Source of the DNA: an alpha proteobacterium IMCC14465
Lineage (GTDB): Bacteria > Pseudomonadota > Alphaproteobacteria > RS24
Assembly: GCA_000293845.2 (NCBI GenBank)
Contig: ALYF01000001.1
Span: forward strand, 1 to 64,000
Direction: 5' to 3'
DNA length: 64,000 nucleotides
A model generated the notes under the pieces. That model did not search any database and was not told where the DNA came from. It worked only from the letters and a program-made list of their open reading frames with translations. The position numbers were made by a program, and so were the translations under genes. This document shows, piece after piece, positions 46,679 through 55,472 of the stretch; positions within the stretch are counted from its first letter, which is position 1, and each line of letters begins with the position of its first letter.

Positions 46679-47478
46679 TTCGTCGCCTTTTTAAGCGTAA
46701 GTTTTTCAAGAAGGTTTTTATCCTGCTTAGCTGCAGAAGCGTCATCCTCTAAAATGCGACCAAAGCGGCGGTCACGGCTTGCGTATTCTTTTAGAGCAAG
46801 GTCGAGATCGTGTTCATTAAAATCAGGCCAGTAGACATCCGTAAAATAAAGTTCTGAATAGGCCGCTTGCCAGAGCATAAAATTACTAAGCCTGTATTCG
46901 CCGCTGGTGCGTATAATTAAATCAGGGTTAGGCAGGCCAAAGGTTCTGAGATGCCCTTCTAACGTTTCTTTTGTGATATCGGAAGGCGCCAGCTTATTAT
47001 CACTAACTGCTTCAGCAATAGATTTAATGGCATGAACAATTTCTTCTTGGGAACCATAATTGAAAGCAACCTGAAGTATCATTTTATGGTTATGGCATGC
47101 CTCATTTTCTACATGCTCAATAAGTTTTAGCGTGGCCTTGGGAAGCCCATCAACTTCGCCAATGATTTTAATAAAAACACCTTCTTCAACAAGCTCTTCC
47201 AAATGCTCATTAAAAAAACTATGCATGAGATTGAACAGAAAATTTACTTCACTTTTCGGCCTGAAGCGGTTTTCTGATGAAAAAGCAAACAGCGTTAATA
47301 TTGGTAAATTGCGTGTAATCGCCGCCTTCACGACCCTCTTAATGGCATTGACACCAGCCAAATGACCTTCCGGTCTGGTCAGTCCCTGAGACTTCGCCCA
47401 ACGCCCATTACCATCCATGATGATAGCTACATGAGGGAGCAATCCAGTTCTTTCGGTAATTTCATGTGGAGATGTCAT
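46675..47478 (-). CDS. uppS: Undecaprenyl diphosphate synthase
   Basis: cis-Prenyltransferase making the lipid carrier for peptidoglycan and O-antigen. 267 residues. Seen: HVAIIMDGNGRWAKSQG with catalytic Asp22, LTLFAFSSENRFRP, and DLIIRTSGEYRLSNFMLWQAAYSELYF. The C-terminal ~25 residues are a Lys-rich extension. It lies between frr (23-bp gap) and cdsA. Confidence 0.97.
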   Translation of the reverse strand: MTSPHEITERTGLLPHVAIIMDGNGRWAKSQGLTRPEGHLAGVNAIKRVVKAAITRNLPILTLFAFSSENRFRPKSEVNFLFNLMHSFFNEHLEELVEEGVFIKIIGEVDGLPKATLKLIEHVENEACHNHKMILQVAFNYGSQEEIVHAIKSIAEAVSDNKLAPSDITKETLEGHLRTFGLPNPDLIIRTSGEYRLSNFMLWQAAYSELYFTDVYWPDFNEHDLDLALKEYASRDRRFGRILEDDASAAKQDKNLLEKLTLKKATK

Positions 47479-47501
47479 TAATCAACCGTTTTATATTGCG
47501 A

Positions 47502-48056
47502 TTAAACTTGCCTTATTTCAGCTTCTTTTTGCGAAAGGGCTTCATCAATCTTGGCAACATAATCATCAGTTAATTTTTGCACATCGTCAGAAAGTGCTTT
47601 TTGCTCATCCTGACTAATTTCGCCGTCTTTCTCGCCTTTCTTAAGCTGGTCCATGCCGTCGCGCCTGACATTACGGACAGCGACACGCCCCTGCTCTGCA
47701 TATTTACCGGCAATTTTGACGAGCTCCTCACGGCGTTCTTCATTAAGTTCAGGCAATGGCACACGAACCATCTGCCCGTCTGCCATCGGGTTGAGACCAA
47801 GACCGGCCTCACGTATGGCTTTTTCAACAAAGGAAACCGTCCCTTTATCCCAAACTTGAACAGACAAAAGTCTTGGTTCGGGCGCGGAAATTGTGCCGAC
47901 CTGAGACATTGGCATTTGCTGACCATAAGCCTCCACCATAATAGGCTCAAGAAGGCTGGTACTGGCACGGCCTGTTCTCAGACCTCCAAAATCACTTTTC
48001 AGGGTATTTAAAGCCCCCTCCATTCGTCTATTTAAATCGTCCATATCAGCAGACAT
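47502..48056 (-). CDS. frr: Ribosome recycling factor
   Basis: Releases ribosomes after termination together with EF-G. 184 residues, canonical length: three-helix bundle (1-30, 105-184) and beta domain (31-104). Seen: [34 protein letters not shown] and [16 protein letters not shown], with the functionally important arginines intact, followed by [20 protein letters not shown]. This is the bona fide copy; the protein at 1735-2442 is a divergent relative. It follows pyrH by 18 bp. Confidence 0.98.
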   Translation of the reverse strand: MSADMDDLNRRMEGALNTLKSDFGGLRTGRASTSLLEPIMVEAYGQQMPMSQVGTISAPEPRLLSVQVWDKGTVSFVEKAIREAGLGLNPMADGQMVRVPLPELNEERREELVKIAGKYAEQGRVAVRNVRRDGMDQLKKGEKDGEISQDEQKALSDDVQKLTDDYVAKIDEALSQKEAEIRQV

Positions 48057-48074
48057 TTTTATATCCCTATTTTA

Positions 48075-48797
48075 TTAAGTTCCCGAGATTATTGTACAAT
48101 TTCCATTATCTTCAAGGACTTTCAACAATGCACCATTTGACTGAATAGAAAACACAACTATTGGTATATTATTTTCTCTCGAAAGGCTGACAGCAGAAGC
48201 ATCCATGACCTTCAAGTCTTTAGATAATACATCCATATAACTTAACGCATCATAACGAGTCGCGGAACTGTCTTTTCGCGGATCGGCAGAGTAAACCCCA
48301 TCCACATTTGTTCCCTTCATCAGCGCATCACAATTCATTTCAGCCGCGCGCAGAGCCGCTGCCGTATCCGTCGTGAAAAACGGGTTGCCCGTTCCCGCTG
48401 CAAAAATAACCACCCGCCCCTTTTCCATATGGCGAATGGCGCGGCGGCGGATATAAGGCTCACAGACTGTGGTCATCGGAATGGCTGAAAGCACACGGGT
48501 TTGAATATCTTGACGCTCAAGCGCGTTTTGCATCGCAAGCGCATTCATGACCGTTGCCAGCATGCCCATATAATCCGCACTGGAACGATCCATTCCCCCG
48601 GCTGCACCGGACAAACCACGGAAGATATTCCCGCCACCAATGACAAGACATATTTCAACGCCGGATTGGCGCGCCTGACTAATTTCGGAAGCTATTCTGT
48701 CAACAGTGCCAACATCAATACCATATTGGCCGTCACCCATAAGGGCTTCACCAGAAATTTTCAGAAGAACGCGTTTAAAGTCTCGTTTTTCTGTCAT
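48075..48797 (-). CDS. pyrH: UMP kinase
   Basis: Hexameric amino-acid-kinase-fold enzyme phosphorylating UMP. 240 residues from ATG 48797 ([16 protein letters not shown]), which has GAGGG 8 nt upstream; a GTG at 48812 is less likely. Seen: [57 protein letters not shown] and [13 protein letters not shown]. Standard rpsB-tsf-pyrH-frr order. Confidence 0.97.
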   Translation of the reverse strand: MTEKRDFKRVLLKISGEALMGDGQYGIDVGTVDRIASEISQARQSGVEICLVIGGGNIFRGLSGAAGGMDRSSADYMGMLATVMNALAMQNALERQDIQTRVLSAIPMTTVCEPYIRRRAIRHMEKGRVVIFAAGTGNPFFTTDTAAALRAAEMNCDALMKGTNVDGVYSADPRKDSSATRYDALSYMDVLSKDLKVMDASAVSLSRENNIPIVVFSIQSNGALLKVLEDNGNCTIISGT

Positions 48798-48843
48798 CTC
48801 CAGCACCCTCACCCGTTATTTTCGGTCTGTTATTTTGGTTGTC

Positions 48844-49776
48844 TTAGGAACTACCTACAGCAGCAGCCACCTCAGAAGCAAAATCCTCTTCGGGGCCTTT
48901 GTCAATACCTTCGCCAAGTCCAAAGCGAACAAAGCCAGCGAGTTTGACCTCACTACCAATATCTGACGCTGCATTTTGCAGAACTTTCTCAATGGTAGTT
49001 TCACCGTCAATCACGAAAACCTGCTTAAGCAGCACGACTTCTTCGTAGAATTTACGCAGACGCCCCTCGACCATTTTTTCGATAATCTCTTCCGGCTTGC
49101 CGCTTTCACGCGCTTCAGTAATCAGAACCTCACGTTCACGATTAACCTCGTCTTGCGATAAATCATCCGTCGAAAGCGCTAATGGGTTCGTTGCCGCAAC
49201 ATGCATCGCGATTTGCTTACCCAAAGCTGCCAGCTTATCGGCATCACCGGCAGATTCCAGCGCAACAAGCACCCCAATCTTACCCTGACCGTCAACAACC
49301 TGACCGTGCAGATAGGACGTCACAATACCTTGCGCGACAGAAAGACCTGCAGACCGTCTAACGGACATGTTTTCACCAATCGTACCAACCATTTCAGCAA
49401 CATGATCCTGAATGGATTTGCCAGCACCGGGATAGTCTGTAGCGATAAGTTTATCAAAATCACCATCAACACTCAGCGCGACATTGGCAATATCAGCGAC
49501 CATGTTCTGAAACTGGTCATTCCGCGCAACAAAGTCTGTTTCAGAGTTCACTTCAACAACAGCGCCTTTTTGACCATCCGTAATAGTTGAGACAAGACCT
49601 TCCGCGGCAACACGGTCGGCTTTCTTGGCGGCTTTAGAGAGCCCTTTGGTTCTCAGCCAATCAACTGCCGCTTCCAGATCACCATTGGTTTCAGAAAGCG
49701 CCGTTTTGCAATCCATCATGCCTGCGCCGGTTTGTTCCCGCAATTCTTTAACCATTGAAACAGTAATATCAGCCAT
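48844..49776 (-). CDS. tsf: Elongation factor Ts
   Basis: Nucleotide exchange factor for EF-Tu. 310 residues. N-terminal UBA-like domain ([21 protein letters not shown]), the EF-Tu-contacting [16 protein letters not shown], and two core subdomains, with [15 protein letters not shown] near the end. It follows rpsB by about 40 bp and shares its promoter and leader. Confidence 0.98.
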   Translation of the reverse strand: MADITVSMVKELREQTGAGMMDCKTALSETNGDLEAAVDWLRTKGLSKAAKKADRVAAEGLVSTITDGQKGAVVEVNSETDFVARNDQFQNMVADIANVALSVDGDFDKLIATDYPGAGKSIQDHVAEMVGTIGENMSVRRSAGLSVAQGIVTSYLHGQVVDGQGKIGVLVALESAGDADKLAALGKQIAMHVAATNPLALSTDDLSQDEVNREREVLITEARESGKPEEIIEKMVEGRLRKFYEEVVLLKQVFVIDGETTIEKVLQNAASDIGSEVKLAGFVRFGLGEGIDKGPEEDFASEVAAAVGSS

Positions 49777-49816
49777 ATTCGCTCCATTTCCTTATAGAGT
49801 TGGTAAAGTTTGTGAC

Positions 49817-50704
49817 CTAATCAGTTTTTTCTTCTGTCACAGCTTCGTCGACAGGTGCTTCTTCGGCAGGTGCCTCTTCAGCAACTTCGGCAACAGGAGC
49901 TTCCTCAGCAACAGCTTCTGCTGCTGGTTCCGGCGTTTCCTCTGTTGGGGCTGAAAGCGCCTCTTCCTTAGCAGGTTCAGCTTGTGCGCCAATATCCACA
50001 CCTGATGAAACCGCACCTTGCTCGATGCCGTCAATCACAGCACCTGAGAAAAGTGAGCAATAAAGCTCAATCGCACGTGTTGCATCATCATTGCCTGGTA
50101 CCGGATAGGAAATACCGTCCGGGTTGCAATTACTGTCGAGAATAGCAATCACAGGAATGCCAAGCTTATGCGCTTCAGCAATTGCGATGGATTCCTTATT
50201 GGTATCAATCACAATCATTAAATCCGGCAGACCGCCCATATCCTTAATACCACCAATCGCCAGCTCAAGCTTATTACGCTCACGGGTCAGGTTAAGGATT
50301 TCTTTTTTGGTGAAGCCAGTAGAAGCTTCATCTTCCAGCATATTTTCAAGTTCGCGCAGACGCTTAATAGAATTTGAAATTGTTTTCCAATTCGTCAACG
50401 TGCCACCCAACCAACGTGTGTTCATGTAATATTGAGCACATTGTTGCGCGGTGCGCGCAATTACTTCGGTTGCCTGACGTTTTGTCCCGACAAACAGAAC
50501 ACGACCGCCAGCAGCAACCGTGTCACGAACCGCGACAAGCGCCTGATGCAATAGCGGCACTGTCTGTGCCAAATCAATAATATGAATGCCGTTTCTGTCC
50601 CCAAAAATATAAGGGGCCATTTTAGGATTCCAGCGATGTGTTTGGTGACCAAAGTGAACACCAGCCTCTAATAGCTGGCGCATATTGTAATCCGGTAGAG
50701 CCAT
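49817..50704 (-). CDS. rpsB: 30S ribosomal protein S2 with acidic C-terminal tail
   Basis: 295 residues. The S2 core (1-~235) has [58 protein letters not shown] and [16 protein letters not shown]. The last ~55 residues are an Ala/Glu/Pro-rich acidic tail of repeated EEAP units ([19 protein letters not shown]), longer than in enterobacterial S2. Acidic tails of this kind are seen in other alphaproteobacterial S2 proteins. A structured leader and promoter lie upstream. Confidence 0.97.
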   Translation of the reverse strand: MALPDYNMRQLLEAGVHFGHQTHRWNPKMAPYIFGDRNGIHIIDLAQTVPLLHQALVAVRDTVAAGGRVLFVGTKRQATEVIARTAQQCAQYYMNTRWLGGTLTNWKTISNSIKRLRELENMLEDEASTGFTKKEILNLTRERNKLELAIGGIKDMGGLPDLMIVIDTNKESIAIAEAHKLGIPVIAILDSNCNPDGISYPVPGNDDATRAIELYCSLFSGAVIDGIEQGAVSSGVDIGAQAEPAKEEALSAPTEETPEPAAEAVAEEAPVAEVAEEAPAEEAPVDEAVTEEKTD

Positions 50705-50734
50705 AACTCTTTATCCTTTCTCCGGTTAATCCGC

Positions 50735-50803
50735 CATGAGGAAGTGGGCCGAAGATTTCGGCACCGGAGGGGCTTTGCAATTTCGGCAAAACCAATCCTC
50801 ATG
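50735..50803 (-). ncRNA. Structured rpsB leader (three-way junction), candidate S2 autoregulatory element
   Basis: In the 168-bp gap before rpsB, 8-bp arms CATGAGGA (50735-50742) and TCCTCATG (50796-50803) close a junction with two inner hairpins: GCCGAA-GAT-TTCGGC (50748-50762) and TTTGC-aatttcg-GCAAA (50774-50790). The predicted promoter at 50818-50846 would start RNA near 50811, so the outer stem begins about 8 nt into the transcript. In gammaproteobacteria S2 represses its own operon through the rpsB leader; an analogous role is inferred here. Confidence 0.5.
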
Positions 50804-50817
50804 TGTGTGATGCGGCG

Positions 50818-50846
50818 GGTATAGGACAGGTTGGGCAGGAAAACAA
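50818..50846 (-). promoter_or_regulatory. Predicted sigma-70 promoter of rpsB-tsf
   Basis: On the minus strand, TTGTTT (50846-50841), a 17-bp spacer and TATACC (50823-50818). It lies between the dnaE stop and the rpsB leader structure. Confidence 0.5.
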
Positions 50847-50872
50847 GCCCCAATTATCAATGAAACAGGCTT

Positions 50873-53800
50873 TTAAATATCTTCAACATGCAACACGCCG
50901 TTCAAAGCCTTGATAGCCCCTGAAATACGAGGGTTTATCTGATATTTACCTGGCAAACGCAATTCAACCTCATGACGCTCATTTTGCATAATGAGGGTAA
51001 CAATACCGCCCTTTGCAGGATTAAGTTTAATATCGCTGTCATCATTCCCGCGACCTTCATCAAGCTGTTTCCTGATAAAGGGCAAGGCCGTTTTGTTTTC
51101 AACGAAAACCCGAAGGCTCGTATCATTGCCCGATGCGACAACCTCGTCGAGGGAACGGATATTCTCAGCCTGTAATCTTATCGTGTCATCCTCACGCGAA
51201 ACCTTTGCGCTAATAATCACAGATTGCCCGACACTTAAAATCTCGCGCTTATTGTTTAAAACCTCAGAAAACACAATTGCTTCAAACTGCCCTGTCGGGT
51301 CGGACAGCCCAAGATAAGCAAAAGGATTGCCCTGTTTGGATTTGCGCTCATCCATCTTAGCAATTGTGCCAGCCAATAAGACATTATTTTCAACCGAACT
51401 GGCGAGGTCTTCAAAACTCAACACATTCATCCGGCGTAACACCGTGCGGTAATCATCCAAGGGATGACCGGAGAGATAAAATCCGATGGCATCAAATTCA
51501 CGGGTCAGGCGTTCGACAGGTGACCAAGGCGCAACCTCGCGCAATGTGCGACTTTCGGAAATTTCTTCTTCGCCGAAAAGATTGCTTTGCCCTTCTTTTC
51601 TTTCATTTTGGGCAATATTAGCTTCTGAAAGGAGCATTTTCACAGCTTCGAACAAACGGGCACGGTCGGTTTCAAGGCAATCAAACGCCCCAGCGGAAAT
51701 CAGATTTTCCAATAATTTACTGTTAATGCCAACAGCGCCAACGCGCTTGGCAAAATCAAAAATATCTTTGTAAGGTCCGTTTTGTCCGCGCTCTGCAACC
51801 AAATCAATCATGGACTGACGCCCAACATTTTTAATAGCCGACAGCGCATAAATGATTTCCTGCTCGCCGGTTTCAAACATCACATCAGAACGGTTAATAT
51901 CAGGTGCGGAAACTTTGATGTCATGCGCCAGCGCATCCTGCACAAAGATTTGCAGCTTGTCGGTGTTTTCATAATCCAACGACATAGAAGCTGCATAAAA
52001 CGCAACAGGATAATTCGCTTTGATAAAAGCAGTTTGATATGCCACCAGCGCATAAGCGGCGGCGTGACTTTTGTTAAAGCCATAACCGGCAAATCTATTC
52101 ACCTGGTCGAAAACTGCACTGGCATTTATCTGGTCGACACCGTTTTCGGTTGCCCCTTCCAGAAACCTGCTTTTTTGCGCCTGCATTTCTTCTTTGATTT
52201 TCTTACCCATGGCGCGGCGAAGCAAATCCGCTTCACCCAGCGAATAGCCCGACATCACCTGGGCAATCTGCATGACTTGTTCCTGATAAATCGGCACGCC
52301 GTAAGTTTCTTCGAGCAACGGTTTTAACATGTCATGCATATAATCAGGTTCTTCTTCTCCCTTTTTGCAAGCAATATAGCGCGGAATATTGTCCATCGGC
52401 CCGGGACGATAAAGTGCCACAAGCGCGATAATATCTTCAAAGCAGTCCGGTTGCATTTTACGCAATACATCCCGCATGCCGGCACTTTCCAGCTGAAAAA
52501 CACCCACCGTATCGCCGCTACCCAGCATGGTGAATGTCTTTTCATCATCTAACGCCAACTTGGTGAGATCAATTTCAACACCCGTCTTGGCGAGAAGCTC
52601 TACAGCACGCTCCAGCACGGTCAGCGTTTTCAGGCCAAGAAAATCAAACTTAACAAGCCCGGCAATTTCCACCCATTTCATATTAAACTGTGTCACCGGC
52701 ATATCGGACTTTGGATCACGGTAAAGCGGGACAAGTTTTTCCAGCGGCCTGTCACCAATCACCACACCGGCGGCATGGGTCGAGGCGTGGCGGTAAAGGC
52801 CTTCCAGCTTGAGACTAATCTCAATCAGCTGAGCAATTGCGGGGTCATTGTCTCTTTCTTCTTGCAGGCGTTGTTCGCTGTCTATCGCTTCTTGCAGCGT
52901 CACAGGTGCGGCAGGATTATTGGGCACCATTTTACACAGCCTATCGACCTGACCGTAAGGAATTTGCAGCACGCGCCCCACATCGCGCAAAACGGCACGC
53001 GCTTGAAGCTTTCCGAATGTGATGATTTGCGCCACTTGATCTACGCCGTATTTCTGCTGAACATAGCGGATGACCTCATCACGCCGCGTCTGGCAGAAAT
53101 CAATATCAAAGTCAGGCATGGACACACGTTCAGGATTCAAAAATCGTTCAAACAGCAAACCGAAACGCAACGGATCCAAATCCGTAATTGTCAAAGCCCA
53201 CGCAACCACCGACCCAGCACCTGACCCACGTCCAGGGCCGACAGAAATCCCGTTTTGTTTCGACCATTGGATAAAATCGGCAACAATCAGAAAATAACCT
53301 GGAAAGCCCATGCCATTAATGACCTCAAGCTCATAATCAAGCCGCTTGAAATAGGTTTCTCTATCTGTAGTTGGGCTATCTGTAGATGAGCTATCTGGGG
53401 CAGGAGGGGTTTCCGCAAGGCGTTTTTCCAGCCCTGCCCGCGCCTGCCGCGCTAATTCATCTGCCTCGCCCTGCCCGCCATCTCCGGCAACAAAATCCGG
53501 CAATATTGGCGCATGTTTTTGCGGACGAAACGCACATCTTTTAGCTATCTCGACTGTGTTCTCAATCGCTTCCGGCAAATCGGCAAATAGTGAAACCATT
53601 TCTTGCGGGGTTTTCAGGCGATGGTTCGGCGTGAGCTGGCGACGGTCAGCCTCACGCACATAGGTCCCCTCAGCAATGCATATCAAGGCATCATGCGCCT
53701 CAAAATCTTCCTCAGACTCGAAGAAACTCTGATTGGTCGCGACAAGCGGAATATCTTGCCCATAAGCAAACTCTATCAGCCCGGTCTCAATCTCATCATC

Positions 53801-54409
53801 TTCCTGATGCCCATAGCGTTGCAATTCGATATAGAGATTATCACCAAAAATATCACGCAGACGATGAAGGATTTTTTCCGCTTCTTTTTTATTTTGTGCG
53901 CCCAGAAGCCTATCAATCGGGCCCTCACGCCCACCTGTAAGACAAATAATACCTGCGCCAGCAGTCGCAATATTTTCAAGCGTCACACCGGGAGGTTCAA
54001 TGCCGTCCCCCTCAAGATGGGCGCGGCTGACGATAGAAAGCAGATTCAGATAGCCCGTTTCATTTTGGGCGAAAAGCGCCAAAGACGGTAAGTCATGACG
54101 GTCACGCCCGGGTAAGTCCAATCCACGTAAAGACAAGGTCACCCCGATAATCGGCTGCACACCAATACCAGAGAGTTTTTCTGAAATCTCAAGCGCACCG
54201 AAAAGATTATTACGGTCGGTCACTGCAATGGCAGGAGCTTCAAAACGAAGCGCCGCATTTGCCAATGCTTCAGGCTTTAACGCCCCTTCCAGCAATGAAT
54301 AGGCACTATGCGCCCGTAAATGGATAAATTTAACGGGAACAGTATCGATACCCGCCGGCATGTCAGTCTGAATATTTTCGTTATTTGCGTTTTCTGTCGT
54401 GGTCATCAT
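50873..54409 (-). CDS. dnaE: DNA polymerase III alpha subunit
   Basis: Replicative polymerase, 1178 residues. PHP domain ~28-300 (FIHLRAHSAYSLLEGALKPE), then palm with catalytic aspartates in VSMPDFDIDFCQTRRDEVI, fingers (VGPGRGSGAGSVVAWAL, GYGFNKSHAAAYALVAY), helix-hairpin-helix and a C-terminal OB fold (LAGTIAKMDERKSKQGNPFAYLGL). A short low-complexity insert, DSSSTDSPTTDRET (~336-352), comes from 15-bp repeats. The N-terminus MMTTTENANNE allows ATG 54409 or 54406. A SOS-box promoter and tiny ORF lie upstream, so dnaE may be partly damage-inducible. Confidence 0.98.
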   Translation of the reverse strand: MMTTTENANNENIQTDMPAGIDTVPVKFIHLRAHSAYSLLEGALKPEALANAALRFEAPAIAVTDRNNLFGALEISEKLSGIGVQPIIGVTLSLRGLDLPGRDRHDLPSLALFAQNETGYLNLLSIVSRAHLEGDGIEPPGVTLENIATAGAGIICLTGGREGPIDRLLGAQNKKEAEKILHRLRDIFGDNLYIELQRYGHQEDDEIETGLIEFAYGQDIPLVATNQSFFESEEDFEAHDALICIAEGTYVREADRRQLTPNHRLKTPQEMVSLFADLPEAIENTVEIAKRCAFRPQKHAPILPDFVAGDGGQGEADELARQARAGLEKRLAETPPAPDSSSTDSPTTDRETYFKRLDYELEVINGMGFPGYFLIVADFIQWSKQNGISVGPGRGSGAGSVVAWALTITDLDPLRFGLLFERFLNPERVSMPDFDIDFCQTRRDEVIRYVQQKYGVDQVAQIITFGKLQARAVLRDVGRVLQIPYGQVDRLCKMVPNNPAAPVTLQEAIDSEQRLQEERDNDPAIAQLIEISLKLEGLYRHASTHAAGVVIGDRPLEKLVPLYRDPKSDMPVTQFNMKWVEIAGLVKFDFLGLKTLTVLERAVELLAKTGVEIDLTKLALDDEKTFTMLGSGDTVGVFQLESAGMRDVLRKMQPDCFEDIIALVALYRPGPMDNIPRYIACKKGEEEPDYMHDMLKPLLEETYGVPIYQEQVMQIAQVMSGYSLGEADLLRRAMGKKIKEEMQAQKSRFLEGATENGVDQINASAVFDQVNRFAGYGFNKSHAAAYALVAYQTAFIKANYPVAFYAASMSLDYENTDKLQIFVQDALAHDIKVSAPDINRSDVMFETGEQEIIYALSAIKNVGRQSMIDLVAERGQNGPYKDIFDFAKRVGAVGINSKLLENLISAGAFDCLETDRARLFEAVKMLLSEANIAQNERKEGQSNLFGEEEISESRTLREVAPWSPVERLTREFDAIGFYLSGHPLDDYRTVLRRMNVLSFEDLASSVENNVLLAGTIAKMDERKSKQGNPFAYLGLSDPTGQFEAIVFSEVLNNKREILSVGQSVIISAKVSREDDTIRLQAENIRSLDEVVASGNDTSLRVFVENKTALPFIRKQLDEGRGNDDSDIKLNPAKGGIVTLIMQNERHEVELRLPGKYQINPRISGAIKALNGVLHVEDI
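53361..53405 (-). repeat. Three 15-bp tandem repeats inside dnaE
   Basis: Plus-strand units CTATCTGTAGTTGGG, CTATCTGTAGATGAG and CTATCTGGGGCAGGA encode a Ser/Thr/Asp-rich linker of DnaE before the conserved TYFKRLDYEL segment. In-frame, apparently lineage-specific expansion. Confidence 0.8.
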
Positions 54410-54526
54410 TTTTACTCTTTACGCAATGTGACACCAGTTCTGAGTCTTGTCAGTTGCTGGATGATGATTTTCACGTCAAAGAAGGTATTCGATTGTGGGT
54501 AAGTCTTTATTCAGACCGTAAAGCCC

Positions 54527-54570
54527 AGTAGTAAACTAGTGGTAAACTAGTGGTAAACTAGTGGTAAACT
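54527..54570. repeat. Four tandem copies of an 11-bp repeat between dnaE and the tiny ORF
   Basis: AGTAGTAAACT followed by three perfect AGTGGTAAACT units (54527-54537, 54538-54548, 54549-54559, 54560-54570). The 11-bp period equals about one helical turn, so bound proteins would line up on one face. Non-coding. It lies in the 185-bp stretch between the tiny gene stop and dnaE; the rest of that stretch (54410-54526) shows nothing recognisable. Confidence 0.9.
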
Positions 54571-54589
54571 GAGAGCGCGTCGCGCCTCA
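54570..54589. other. GC-rich hairpin just after the tiny ORF
   Basis: TGAG-a-GCGC...GCGC-CTCA folds into an 8-bp stem with one bulged A and a 3-nt loop, 5 nt downstream of the tiny ORF stop in the leftward direction. No U-tract follows, so it is not a textbook terminator. It could stabilise the short mRNA or attenuate read-through into dnaE. Confidence 0.4.
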
Positions 54590-54594
54590 ATTCG

Positions 54595-54675
54595 TTAAAG
54601 AAAACTTCCAATCATAAGAACAAAATACCCAAAGGAAATAAGCGATATTAGCGCAATCAAATCTTTCACAATCAT
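54595..54675 (-). CDS. 26-residue SOS-controlled inner-membrane protein, SidA-like candidate
   Basis: A complete 26-codon frame, ATG 54675 to TAA 54595: MIVKDL, then an unbroken hydrophobic span (residues 5-26, containing ALISLISFGYFVLMIGSF). An AAGGA Shine-Dalgarno lies 8 nt upstream (54684-54688). Upstream are TTGACA (54740-54735) and a perfect LexA box (54715-54729) in the repression position. Size, single membrane span, SOS control and location beside dnaE match the Caulobacter division inhibitor SidA (29 residues, acting on FtsW/FtsN); the neighbour relation in Caulobacter is from memory. Function is inferred from architecture, since 26 residues are too few for a firm homology call. Alternatives are a small toxin-like peptide or a leader peptide for dnaE. 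Confidence 0.7.
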   Translation of the reverse strand: MIVKDLIALISLISFGYFVLMIGSFL

Positions 54676-54703
54676 CTATCCTGTCCTTAAACCATAATTA
54701 ACA

Positions 54704-54740
54704 GAACATATAATGTTCATTATTTGTTCTAATATGTCAA
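54704..54740 (-). promoter_or_regulatory. SOS promoter: -35 TTGACA plus perfect LexA box
   Basis: Minus strand TTGACA (54740-54735) is followed by GAAC-AAATAAT-GAAC (54729-54715), i.e. GTTC-ATTATTT-GTTC on the plus strand, an exact alphaproteobacterial LexA site. A third half-site in inverted orientation (GAAC 54704-54707) continues the 11-bp spacing. A -10-like CATTAT (54715-54710, 19-bp spacer) overlaps the box, so LexA would block polymerase. It drives the tiny ORF and possibly dnaE. Confidence 0.75.
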
Positions 54741-54788
54741 GAGATATAAATACTATATATTTCAATAGCTTATGAGATTTAGAGAAGA

Positions 54789-55472
54789 TTACGGATGAAT
54801 CAAGCCGTCCGTGAGGGTTATTTGACGATCCATAAGTCCAGCAAGCTCAGGATTATGCGTTGCAACCAAAGCAGCACTCCCCTGTTCATTTGCAGTTTCG
54901 AGCAAAAGCTCAAACACCATCCTGCCAGAAGTGGGGTCAAGATTACCCGTCGGCTCATCGGCAAGCAGTAAAACAGGGTCATTTGCCAGCGCACGGGCAA
55001 TCGCTACACGTTGCTGCTCTCCTCCTGATAACTGCCCGGGGTAATGCTGATGACGTTCAGTTAAATTCAACCGCTTCAACAGTGCCGCAGCCTTATCCCG
55101 CGCTTCTTGCGTCTGCGTTCCTGCCAGACGCATTGGCAGCATAACATTTTCAAGTGCTGTGAACTCAGCCAGCAAATTATGAAACTGGTAAACAAAACCG
55201 ATAGACTGGCGACGCAATAAGGTTTGCTCAGCATCCGAACACCCCGCCACATCTTGGCCTAGAAGTTTGATGTCACCTTGATGTGCGCTTTCAAGCAAAC
55301 CGACGAGATGCAGAAATGTTGACTTCCCTGCACCTGACGGCCCCAACAAAGCAACACTCTCCCCGCGATACAGAGAAAAATTAACCCCATTCAGCACCTT
55401 TACCAGCTTATCCGTGTCACCATAGTGATGATGCAAGTCGGTGATTTCCAGAACCGTGTCACGCTCAGTCAT
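54789..55472 (-). CDS. lolD: Lipoprotein-releasing ABC transporter ATPase LolD
   Basis: 227 residues. Walker A LLGPSGAGKSTFLHLVGLLE, Q-loop FVYQFHNLLAEFTALENVMLP, signature QLSGGEQQRVAIARALANDP, Walker B VLLLADEPTGNLD and H-loop ALVATHNPEL. With LolC/E it extracts outer-membrane lipoproteins from the inner membrane and hands them to LolA. It overlaps lolC by 8 bp, so the subunits are coupled. Confidence 0.96.
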   Translation of the reverse strand: MTERDTVLEITDLHHHYGDTDKLVKVLNGVNFSLYRGESVALLGPSGAGKSTFLHLVGLLESAHQGDIKLLGQDVAGCSDAEQTLLRRQSIGFVYQFHNLLAEFTALENVMLPMRLAGTQTQEARDKAAALLKRLNLTERHQHYPGQLSGGEQQRVAIARALANDPVLLLADEPTGNLDPTSGRMVFELLLETANEQGSAALVATHNPELAGLMDRQITLTDGLIHP

